64,000 nucleotides of DNA from Cucumis sativus (lineage: Eukaryota > Streptophyta > Magnoliopsida > Cucurbitales > Cucurbitaceae). The notes beneath the pieces are model-generated. The model was not told where the DNA came from and did not search any database. It was given only the letters and a program-made list of their open reading frames with translations. Every line of letters begins with the position of its first letter. Position 1 is the first letter of the stretch. The stretch spans positions 26,988,272 through 27,052,271 of the forward strand of contig NC_026659.2 of NCBI RefSeq assembly GCF_000004075.3, written 5' to 3'. The translations under genes and the position numbers were made by a program. Shown piece after piece: positions 51,510 through 62,800 of the stretch.

Positions 51510-53104
51510 TCATAAAAGCATATTGATTAACAGAACCATCGTTAATGTGTTCCCCACAAATTTCAACCAAAATTCTTCATTTCCAATTAGAGAATAGCCC
51601 TTTGAAACATCAAAATTCCAATTGTTTGTATCAAAACTCGCCTTGGAGATGGGTTTCTTCATCAATTTCACCACTTCTTCTTCTTTTTCTTCCTCACATG
51701 GCTTCACACCAAATGGAGCATTTTTTGCCGCCAACGTTCCAATGGGGTAACACAGATTAGGATTGTCCCATGCCCCAAATCTCCTTCCCATTTTCCCGTA
51801 AAACTGTTGGGAGAATTTAAGGTCACCAGACAAATTGTTTCCAAACAAGTAAATTGCACTAACAAATGGCAGGTTTGCAAGTTTTGGAGAGGGGGTTCCT
51901 GTTAGATTGTTGTGGCTAAGTCCCAAAAACCGTAGACTTTTCAATTCAGATAATGAATCTGGAATTTCCCCATACAGACCCATGTAGGAAAGATCCAAAA
52001 TCGCTAAATTTTGTAGATTTTTCCAGTTTATGGTATTGAGTTCTCCCCCAATTGGGTTGCTGGATAAGATAATTTCTTCTAAGGAACTCATCTTCTCAAA
52101 CGACTGTCTCAATCCACCGTAGAAGCTATTGTTGCTTAAGTCCAAAAGCGTCAAATTTCCCATATTGCCTAATTCACTAGGCAAAATTCCACTCAATTTG
52201 TTCTCACTTAGATCAAGCTTCAAAAGGGCCGTCAAATTTCCCAAACTTAATGGTAAAGAACCCGACAACGAATTTCTACTCAAATCCAAAATCAGTAGTT
52301 CGCTTAACTTGCCTAGATTTTGAGTGATTGGCCCAGTGAGTGAGTTCCCAGCAAGAACCAATCGTTTCAATTCGATCAAATCGCCAAAACTTTCTGGTAT
52401 TTCACCGACGAATCCGTTCTGTAACAGAACCAAAGATTGCAGCTTTGACAAAGTCCCTAAACTGGCAGGAATTTGTCCGGAAAGTGCGGAGTTTGATCTG
52501 AACTCAAGAGATTCTAAAGTTCCGGCGAGTTTAAGCCATTCTCCAGTTGGGAGTGAAACAGAATTCTTCCCTTTTGTTGAGACGAAACAGTTAAAGAAGG
52601 ACAGAGTTTTAAGGTGTTTGAGTTGAAACAATTGCTGTCTGAAATGAGCATTTGGGGAACAAGCTAGAGAATTGTCATGAGTTGGTCCAATGTTTAGTGA
52701 AGTGACATACCAAAGCCCATCAAATATATCACAAGAAACCCCCTGAAAAAAACATTCTCTCAAAAATCACAACACTTTCCACTTTCCATTAAGGATGTAA
52801 AAATTTCTTCAAAGAACAGAGTGTCCTATTTTCTCAAGCGTTTCCTCAATTGGGAAGTTTCAAAACAATAATAGAAACTAAAAAAATAGAGTAGTTTGAA
52901 AGAAAGAGTTACCTGTATTGGCGTCCATCCACAGGGATCTGGGTATAAATCTGAGCCATTCCACCAATTACCCACAAAGCCTTGAATAGAAGAGAACAGA
53001 GAATCCATCTCTGTTTTCTCCATTGGAGCTTCTCCACTGTCTTGTGCATAGCTTCTCCAACTTCCCAAACAGACAAAGAACATAACAATAAACAGCTTCC
53101 TCAT
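51510..53104 (-). CDS. LRR protein, PII-2-like
   Basis: Secreted or surface-anchored plant LRR protein without a kinase domain, of the PIRIFORMOSPORA INDICA-INSENSITIVE 2 group. AtPII-2 is needed for the growth benefit from a root endophyte; the job of this copy is unknown. Two exons (52913-53104, 51510-52742) give 474 aa. The signal peptide is MRKLFIVMFFVCLGSWRSYA. The N-terminal cap has WWNGSDLYPDPCGWTPIQGV. About nine to ten plant-type repeats follow (LxxLxLxxNxLxGxIPxxLG, e.g. LVLAGNSLTGPITQNLGKL). A C-terminal tail ends in a hydrophobic segment (FVGNTLTMVLLINMLL) that could be a GPI signal or membrane anchor. Position matches At1g68780. The intron sits between the codons of GWTPIQ and GVSCD, a common place in this family. 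Confidence 0.9.
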
Positions 53105-53383
53105 TTCCGCACCAAGGAGAGGAGGAAATCAGAATCAGTTAGATTGTGCTGTTGTATTCAAAAGTTGAAATAATCAATGGAACAGGAAGAGATTGAAATG
53201 GGTAAGTACTGCATGAAGTTCACAAGAGGCAGAAGAAGAAAAGAGCTAGATGAAGAAAAGAGTCATAAGAAACAAATAATTAAAGAGATTTATGGTGTTT
53301 GTGGGTTGAGTTTATGGAAATGAGCAGAACACGGTGGTAAAGAGAAGAGAGGAGAGGAGAAGAGAAGAGAAAAGTGAAAAGGG

Positions 53384-53391
53384 GTATATAG
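53384..53391 (-). promoter_or_regulatory. TATA box of the LRR gene
   Basis: The minus strand reads TGCCTATATACCCC about 280 bases above the LRR start, followed by a CTCTTCTCTTCTCCTCTCC leader. This implies a 5' UTR of about 250 bases. Confidence 0.5.
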
Positions 53392-54000
53392 GCAAAGCAC
53401 AATTCTCAAAAAGGGCCAAAAAGCAATAATAGTAATAACAATAATAAAGATCAGAGAGCCATAAAATGACTGAAGGGGCTAAAGGCTCAAGCTCAAGTGA
53501 AAGCGAAATGTGGGGCAATGTCCTTTGCTTTGTATGCATTGGAATGCCAAAGGGAAAGCAAAAGAAGAGGAACCCCCTTTTTGATCAGAGAAATAATTTA
53601 GTTAAACAAAAATTTATTGCTACGAAGGATAGGAAGGCTAAAAGAGTAAAGTAGTTGGAAGAATTATGGTTTTAGAGTTAAGAGAAAAGGTGTAGAATTA
53701 GGGTTTAGAGTTAGGGGTATATAGGGGTGTGAGAGGGAAGAGAACTAAATGGGGGGATTCAAGGGACCATTTTTGTTTTAGCTTTTTGGGATGCAGAAGA
53801 GAGAGAAGGTGAATTGAGCATGTATGGGTTTTGGGTAATCGGTTTTGTTTTTAAAATTGGGTGTTGGATTTTGAAGTGTATTTATTTGTTTTTGGAATAG
53901 AGAAAAGGACAAAGGGAGGCATTTGAGGGTTTTAACAGTGTGGGAGGATGATTGCTTGGCCTTTAATGGTGGCACAGTTAGAGCTGGATATTATTGCAGT

Positions 54001-54026
54001 TGTTGATGTGTTGATGTGTTGATGTG
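54001..54026. repeat. (TGTTGATG)n repeat
   Basis: Three tandem copies of an eight/nine-base GTTGATGT unit followed by a partial one. Confidence 0.8.
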
Positions 54027-55865
54027 AGATGTGATTCTCATTGTATTGTGTTGGGAGATAAACCCTTTTTAATTTTTGTTCTAATATCAAAGTTTTCTTC
54101 ATTTTGGAATGTGGTTTCTTGTTATTTGTGTTTGGATTTTATAACACTCTATGCCTTTTCTTCTTACTTACTGCTTTTCTCTTTTTTACTTCATTTTTTA
54201 CCTAAACTATCAATTTTACGGGTTTGAATACTAAACTTAAATGTGACCATCTATAGAGTTTACACGTTTATGTTTCTTTTGACTTTAATAGTTTCAAAAG
54301 TACCATTTTTCCTAAATTATTTTAAAATATCATCCTACTTTTCTAGTTAATAATAATTTCCTTTTTTTAAAGTAGTAAAATTCAAGTTTTACATCAAGTA
54401 ATAGTATTTATGTGTTTGGTTTAATGAATAATCACACACAAAAAAGAACTAGTGTCCATGCTTACAACTTTTAACTATATTTGAAGGTTATGATTTATTT
54501 TTGCTATGAAGTTCAATCTAACCTTCTAAAAAAATATCAATAATATAATTTGATCGATAGTCAACGCTACCACTATCTTAATATCAAGATAAATGTTGAT
54601 TTGTGTTGAAATCTTATTAATTTCATACAAGGAGAAAAATATATTAAAAGCGAGATTAGACATCATCTAAAAACCAGTGAGTATGAAATCTGCTCTATAT
54701 ACTTGAATGAATGGTCTTCAATCCAAATAGGTTGATTTGATTTTTCATACTTTGGCTACGGTGAGGTCTCTAAATTATTGGTTTTCATTATACAAAATCA
54801 GTCCATATATTAATATATGAACTTATTTAAAACTATTAGGAAAATTTAAAAAACTACAACGTAACGTTATTTATTTTCTCTAGTAATAATGAGCATTTAA
54901 ACAAAAAAAGTCAGTCTATATTTCATTTAACCTATACACAATTGAGGCTATAGCTATAATTCCATACATGAATTCAAACATTTTACTTTATTGTAATTTA
55001 AGTTATCATGAACTCTTTATATATAAACTTTTGCAATTATTTGTAATTGTGTGGTGTTTTGCATTAATTACCGACGAGAAATAATAAAGTGCAAAAAAGG
55101 CAACATTACTTTTTCTAATCAGTGGATTATGTTAAGTCTAAGTCCAAGTTAATTACTATTTACTCTGATTAATAATGAAGTTGCATTGCAATTCGAATAT
55201 ATTTAAATTAAATTGTCTTGTTTTCAATACAATTCACGATTCCCAATTCGTAATTATAATAATGACTTTGTGATTTCAGTGTGTAATAATTGGAACTCGA
55301 ACACTCAAAGTCATGAGGATCTATAGCACAAAGGAAAATGGAAATTTCTTTTGTGAAAAAAGGGTACTTGTGAAGGTCGAAGAAGGACACATTTTGAAAA
55401 TAGTAAAAAGTAATGATAAAATTTTCAAAAAAATATTCCACACCACATGCAGACCCAATATGTAATGAAATTAATTAACGATGAAGTTTGAACTAAATCA
55501 TGAAAAACTTTAAAGAAATTGAAGCTATAGAGTGACAAAAAAGTAAGATGGTATAGGGGCATGGGAGGGGGATTGGCAATGGGGTTGGGGAGAGCCGCGC
55601 GGCTCGAGAAGAGGACATACTTTGGCCATTGGTCTGCTGCTTTTCTTCGTTGTAGCACTCACAAAATCGCAGAAACGAAAACGACATTCCATCTTTTTTT
55701 TTCTTTTTTTTTTTCAAAGAAAAGAAAAGAAATCTCTGAATTACTGATTTCGTTTCATCCAAATGAATAAATGCAAACGAAAAGTGTAATTAGGGTTTGT
55801 GAGAGGTGAGATGAGATGGATTAATATATAACAATCATGATTCAATTCAGCCTTCTGATAATACA

Positions 55866-55887
55866 TCTGATCTGATCTGATCTGATC
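55866..55887. repeat. (TCTGA)n repeat
   Basis: Four tandem TCTGA pentamers. Lies in the GC-richer island. Confidence 0.85.
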
Positions 55888-56029
55888 CACCCAATTACGT
55901 CCACTACCACCGCATCGCTGCCGTCTGCCGCCTACATTACCCCATCCCCACGGCGAATTTACCTGCTGCGACCAAAAAGAAAAAGAGGAAATTAGGGTTT
56001 GTGAAAAAAATGGAGGCACATGTGAGAGG

Positions 56030-56130
56030 CACGTGGTTGGTGTGAGCTATTTCTCTATTGATACGTCATTTTCTATCCTCTGCTTCTCTACCACTACTAC
56101 TACGTCTACTACTACTACTACTCTATATAA
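56030..56130 (+). promoter_or_regulatory. Promoter-like block: G-box, CTA repeat, TATA
   Basis: A G-box core (GCACGTGG, about 56030) is followed by a CTA microsatellite (56091-56123), TCTATATAACTC at about 56124 and a pyrimidine-rich leader (CCTTTCCTCTCTCTCTTTCT). It looks like a core promoter pointing right. The first ATG (about 56312) is followed two codons later by a stop, so any product would be a non-coding RNA or start further on. No gene could be attached. Confidence 0.4.
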
Positions 56131-57544
56131 CTCTTAAAACCTCTTTCCTTCACTAATTATTACTCTTTTCTTTCAATTACCTTTCCTCTCTCTCTTTCTC
56201 TTACACTCTTTATATCATTCCATTATTGCTTTTACCTTATATAACAGCAATTTGTGGGTGATTTTTTCATTAATCCAAAACCTCTTTTTTTTCTACCTTT
56301 GTTTGACTTAGATGGTGTAATTTATTTGAATAGGTAAATAAATATATGAAAAATGGTGTGTCATATTCTTTTTTGTTAAGCTATATATATACATATGCAT
56401 GCCAAAATATGGTAACCCTTCCATTTTAATATATCTCTAGGGTATGGATCACAATTCACAAACCCAATACATGGAATATTATATTACGAAACTATCCAAT
56501 TCAAAGCATGCTTTGATATTTCATATCTATAGTTCATTTGGATCACACCCATATATAATAATTCATGAATTTTGTGAAGGAAAAGAAAATTCTTTTATAT
56601 ATAATGTATAAAGTAATGGGTTTAGAAATAATGCAAGTAGGTGCTTGAAATATTGAGTGGTGACATAGGGATGCTGCATGTGACTTTATGATTTTTGGTC
56701 GTTGATTTTCTTTCGTCTTTATTAATTGTATTTTCATCCTTTACTTTTAGTCACTCTCTCACATTTCACCATCTGTTGTTGTTTGTAATTTATGTACTTT
56801 TTTCATTCAAAAAAATAAGTTTAATTACAAACTCAGTACTCTTCCTCCTGTCAGATTCTACTAAGCTTGTTTGTATTTATTTTCTTTCAAATGCTTAACT
56901 ATAAATATTTATTTAAACACTTACCAACTCACATCTATATATATATAATTAGAAACAACGATAACCAATAATTAAATATATTGTGGAGTTTATTTGAGTT
57001 TTTATTTATTTGTGTAGCTGTGGTTAGATTTCTAATATTTGTTTTTTTTTTTATATATTTATGTTGAATGTGATAACATGAGGATGGAGGTGTATAAATG
57101 TTCTTCAACTTTAAGTTTTGTTGGAATAATAATTGATGTTTGTATTTTCAACTTCATAAAGTAGTGTTCATGTTTGTATTGACTTGTATTTGCAAGAAGT
57201 TTGTTTTTCAAATTTTAGGGGAGTTTTATACTTTGGTGGACTGTTTGGTTTGTTATCCAAACTTTTAGTATAAAACAAAAACAAAATTTTCTTTCTTGTC
57301 GTATTTGCAAACACGTTTGGTTTCTGTTTGAAATCTTGAAACTTGGATTTAAAATTCAAAATATATGTTTGGTTGTTGAAAACAAAGAAAACAATCCTTT
57401 ATTATTTTGTAAAATGAGCGATTTGGAGTGTTGTTTTAATCACTCTGCTCTCCTTGTTTTTTTATTTTTATTTTTAAAATAAAATCAAATCACAAACCAA
57501 AACCTTAAATTTCTGGATAATTGTTATGGAGGATCACTTGAAGA

Positions 57545-57740
57545 ATAATTATTAAGAATATAATAACATTAAAAAAATTTGCAAATATAGCAGGATTCGT
57601 ATGATCTATCAATGATAAACCAATTTTTACAACATGATCTATCAGTGATAGACTCTATCATTGATAGAATTTGACAAATTTTGCTATATTTGTAATTTTT
57701 TAAAAATGTTGCTATATGCTTAATTATTTTGAATTTAATT
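57545..57740. repeat. Hairpin (MITE-like) repeat, copy 2
   Basis: Left arm TTTGCAAATATAGCA and right arm TGCTATATTTGTAA are near-perfect inverted repeats. Inside are several inverted CTATCA/TGATAG blocks (GATCTATCAATGATAAAC; CTATCAGTGATAGACTCTAT). ATTAAG...AATAACATT flanks the left and ATGCTTAATTATT the right, as expected for arms of one foldback element. Confidence 0.75.
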
Positions 57741-57987
57741 GTTAAATTTGCAACTATCCCTAAATTCCTAAATTTTGAGAGATCCTTTATTTATAAGATC
57801 GTGTTATGGGCTTTGCATATTTGAGTTTGGTTGATCCATAAATCTAGTTTTTGGATCCAATAAATTTAATTTTGGGCTTTGATGTACATTTGGACCAAGT
57901 CAAATCTAGTTTTGGACTCGCATGATCAACCTACGCTCAAAACAATTCCTTTAGAAATAGTAGCAAAATTAATAATTAAGTTTAAAA

Positions 57988-58135
57988 TAATTAAGTATAT
58001 GGCAAAAATTTATAAATATATAGCAAAATTTATCAAATTTTATTAATGATAGAAGTCTACCACTGATAGACCATATAAATTTATTAGCGATAGTTTGCTA
58101 TATTTTAAAAAATATTGTTATATTCTTAATTATTG
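57988..58135. repeat. Hairpin (MITE-like) repeat, copy 3
   Basis: ATAATTAAGTATATGG, then TATAGCAAAATTTATC, CTACCACTGATAGAC, AGCGATAGTTTGCTATATTT and TTCTTAATTATT. Same block order as the other two copies but more diverged. Only about 250 bases from copy 2. Confidence 0.65.
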
Positions 58136-59858
58136 CTCAATTACAATTACCCATCTATTTACCTAGTTTAAAAATACATAATAACATTATTTGTATAAAC
58201 ATCCCAATACCATAGTCCAAAAAATAAATATATATATATATTAAATATACTCAAAATATAGAACAATGTCTGCATGCACTTTCGGCCAATCATAGACACG
58301 TGCAATAACTAATAATGCAAAAACTTTGTTTTACAAATTTATGGATTTTTGTTAATGGGTGTTTTATTTGTTGTTAAGGAATAATAATGCATATATAGGC
58401 ATATAAAAATTGGTAATCAGACCATACTTAGAAGCCCTAAAACAAAGATACATATAGTCTCCATTTATGTAACCATTAAATGTTTCTCTTCTCTCTAGCA
58501 TGGACTCATACCTTTTTCAATGGAGCCTTGCCTCGCCTCGCCTTGCCATATACCGTTTTAGTTCCATTATGTATTTTTTATGGTTTTAAAATAAATCACA
58601 ATAATTATAACACCGAACATAACTCTATCAGACCAAATTAGTACATAATTACACCTTATTTTATTGTTGGTTGAAGAATAAATAGATATATAAAATTTAT
58701 TTATTATTGTTAATTAAGTATATATTATTAATTAATAAATACATCAAGTAAAGTTGTTTGAATGTTCACACTCTCTTAGGAAAATAAAAGATAAAGTTTG
58801 GAAATGATCACAAGTCTAAATTTCATATGAATAGATGAATTGTGATTGCATAAAAATACAAAAGATTTATTTTGCCCATATTGGTAGAAATTGCAATACA
58901 CTAATTTATACTAAGGAAAGATTTTTTCATTTTTCCATTTCAAATCTTATGATTGATAGATGTGGATAAATATTTATTAATGTTGATAAGTGACAATATT
59001 AGATAATAAAAATCTATCTACATTTATAATAATCAAATATGAAATTTTGCTATAGTTTGTAAATATTTTTAATATTTTATCATTTACAATAATTTCTCAA
59101 TAATATTTTTTTAAAAAACATAAATATAAAATTATTATAAGGTAGAAAATAATTAAGTTAGACACATAGACATGTCCCATATTCATAAGTAGGTTTTATG
59201 ATAGGACAACTTAAAAATGATATTATGTTTAACTATAACTAAAAGTGGCACCTGACTATCTTAATCAAAATTCAAATAGAATATTTTTCTTTCCGTAGAA
59301 ATACTTAATTGTAGTTATTTTTAGAGAGTTTGAGTTGATAATTATTATAGATTAATTAGTGAAGTTGACGTGCTGTTTAATTGTTGGAGTTCAAATGACG
59401 AGTTAGTTACTTTTATCTATTCAACTCAATTATAGGTCGGTTTGTAACTTTTGTGTATGTAATAAATTTAAAAGTGGTAAATGTATTTGTAAAGTTCGAT
59501 ATAATGTAATATCGTAATTAGTGGATGAATGAATTTGAAAGAATAAAAAAGATTAAATAAAAATTTAAAGAATGGATGTGACTAAATTTACAAATTAACT
59601 AAAAAAGTTGGAGATAAGTGGAGGCGATGGCGATGGCGATGGCATTTGGGTTATCCACAGACACATTCCACGGCAATTGGAGCAGTTTCTTAAACAGATT
59701 TCTATAGTAACGAATGGTTTTTGTATAATTAAAAACGCAAACCCATCGCACAAAGCGCTTTTTCATCAATTTCCTGCTACTTTCGCCTCACAACTTAACC
59801 CCATCTTCCAAAACCCTACTCTCTTTTTTCCTTCAGATTTGTTTCTGGGTCGGAGGTT

Positions 59859-62800
59859 ATGGCTTCCGAGAGTGCTTCCAGATCCAGTTCAGCCGCCGAT
59901 TCATATATTGGAAGCTTGATTAGCTTAACTTCCAAGAGTGAGATTAGATATGAAGGTGTTCTTTACAATATCAACACCGAAGAGTCCAGTATCGGACTGA
60001 GAAATGGTAACTTCTTCTTCTTTTACTCTTTAATTTTCGCCTTTTCTCTTTACGGGTAGACGAGGGTTTCGTTTGTTTCTCATTGGATCCATTCCGTGTT
60101 TATTAGATCGGTGAAGTTTCTTCTGACGAATTCTAGGTTTTGACTTTTGGGTTCTGATTGTGAATTTGGTCTCTTTTTTTTTCACTCTGTTAGTTGGGAG
60201 AAACAATTGGATTGTTTGGTTAATTCTTCATTCTGTCTCGTCTTGGATCCTTTACTAGCTATGTGATTTAAATTTTACTAAATTCACGATTTTAACTCCT
60301 TAGACCACATCCCGGCTGGTAATCGCTCTCCCTATTACTGCAGTTGAATTGCCTGGAGAGTTTGCCGAGGGCAGTGTCATATTTGTTTGCCCTTTCTTCA
60401 TTCTGCGTCTTCTGGTTGTTGTATTGCGTCCTTTTTAACTCTTTGGTTGCTGAAACATGGTCTGTGAACTCGTATCGACCCCTGCTCACTATTTTGCTGG
60501 CAACCCGTTTGCTCAAGTCTTTTGAAGTTGCAGAATTTTTACGCTTTTGCTTTCACCAAATATTCTTGTCTGCCTCTCAGTGTCAACTATACAAATACTT
60601 GGCGGTCTTTAATATGTAGGGTTCATCAGAACTTAATGATGGAATTAGTAGCTAGTAGACCAGTTAATAGAAGATTTTAGATTGATGTTTCTTATATGTG
60701 ATTTAGTTTGAAGGATAATGTTTATAAGCTTCTGTCATAGTCATACACTCATAATTCCGGTGAATAGAATTAGAAAGATCCTTCTACGCAATGAAATGCA
60801 CAATTTCATTGGGACTTGGAAATTTCTTTTGTGAACACCTATAGGTGTTTGAGGTCTCCCCTTATTTAATTTATTCAATGAAATGTTTCTTCCCTAAAAA
60901 TTTATTATGATTTAAGAATTTGAAACCTAAAGGTAGAATCAAATTTGCAAGATATATTAGTTATGGAGACCTGCTACAAACTGACTCTTCCTAAAGTTCT
61001 AGTTAAGGGAGCCTAAGCAGTGAAGTATCTCATTCAAATTAACCATCTTCAACATGTTGATGATACCATTTTCTTTTGGGGGATTGGGGAATATTGTAAA
61101 GGAGGTGTTCATCTGATTGATCAGGCTAGAATTACTAGGTAGCAAGAGGAAGTGATGTGACAAAAGGAAACATAGTCTCATAAATAACTAAGAGGTCATG
61201 GGTTCAATTTATGGTGGTCACCTACCTAGGAATTAACTTCCTACAAGTTACCTTGAAACCCAAATGTTTTAGGTCAGACGGGTTGTCTCGTAAGATTAGT
61301 CGAGGTGTGCGTAAGCTGGTCTGGACACTCACAGTTAAAAAAAAAAACTAGGTGGCAAGTGGAAGTGATGTGGTACTTGAAATAAGGAACTTGTAATTGA
61401 AGAACATTTCCTTGACTACCAAAGAGGTGTGGAGGTTTGTGGGGGCATCTTGTAGCTTCTAGCACATTTTGACAGTATATGGAGGGCTAGGAGGCTAGTT
61501 TTTACCTAAGTTTAACGTAACCTCAGCAAAGAAGTTCATTGGATTGTTGTAGTATAACGTAAATAAGAATGGATCCTTAATTTTCTCATGAGGTTTGCAG
61601 TGGTAAAAACGTTAGCTTTTGGGAAGATAGTTGGCCTAAACATCTCCAAAGTTATAACTTCTCTATTATGGCTCTCTTGTTCAAAAAATAATCAATACAG
61701 ATTATACAATACTCTGGTTTGAAGTTGAAAATGCGCACTGCTTTGGCTCTTCGTCTCTGTCCTAATAGCGGTGAAATGTGTAAAAGTATGTAGGAGAGCC
61801 AATATCATTTGTGGGCAGATACCATTTTTGCATAGAGCAATTTTTACATGGACATCCCAGTAGTATTAGGAATGCAGGCCAAAATGCTCCGGGAAAATGC
61901 TGTTTTTGGTTATCTTTCGAGAAATTTCTCTTCAGAGGAATTGTAGAATTATCTCAGGGGCTCCTAGTGCTCAACTTTTCTGGGGTGTTGTTTCCTGTTG
62001 TTAGTTAGTTTTGCCTTTGTGCATCATAATGTAATACCTGGTGGGTTAAGGTGAGCTTTGTATTAACATGAAACCTTGGCCCATAACTGTGCAGTTATAG
62101 ATTGGCTGGATTTGAGGTAGGTTTGTACTGAAATCTTTTCAAATATTGAATCCATTTCCTCATGTTAGAAGAAGTCAACTCCATCCACCGGGTGACAAAC
62201 AGTTGTTGAAATTCTCATTAGATTATCTGTGAAATCATTTGGATGTGTATTAAGCCATTCTCAGGATGCCAGGGAAACTTATGCTAATGTGATATTCTTA
62301 TATTTCTCTTTTCAGTACGGTCATTTGGAACAGAAGGGAGAAAGAAGGACGGACCACAAGTCCCACCAAGTGACAAAGTGTTTGAATACATCTTGTTCCG
62401 TGGAAGTGATATCAAGGTAAATTTGATAGAGATATTAACTAATAATGTGGTAGTGACTGTATATGTAATTACATGATTAGTATGTGACAGCATGGTATTC
62501 TTTGTGCTGCCAGTGAAACTTTGTAAATTATACTGTAGCTTCTTATTTTATTTTTGCAGTCTTTTTTTTATTATTTTATAACAGTACAGAGTCGGCTTTC
62601 GTATAACCCTGTTGTACAGATAAGTCATGTTGTCATGATAGGGAGGTTAGCTCCATTTGCCAATCTGTCAGTTTCTTGATGTGGTGTTTTATTTAAACCA
62701 CCATTATTGGTAGATGGTGTGCATTGAGGATATATATAATTTGTTTTGACTTGTTGGTGCTTGCTGCAGGATCTACAGGTAAAATCTTCTCCACCTGTTC

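Larger units (their letters stand above)
53400..59858. other. Intergenic between the LRR gene and DCP5
   Basis: No gene is supported. Contents are simple repeats (54001, 55866, 56091), a GC-richer promoter-like island at 55555-56160 and two hairpin-repeat copies (57545, 57988). The rest is AT-rich. The final 250 bases contain the DCP5 promoter and leader with a GGCGAT run near 59622. Confidence 0.55.

Noticed and set aside
52129..52626. Plus-strand frames opposite the LRR gene
   Set aside because: Shadows caused by the periodic LRR codons on the other strand.
59608..59919. 103-codon frame just before and overlapping DCP5
   Set aside because: It begins at a TTG rather than ATG and is out of frame with DCP5. 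It is better read as the DCP5 leader.
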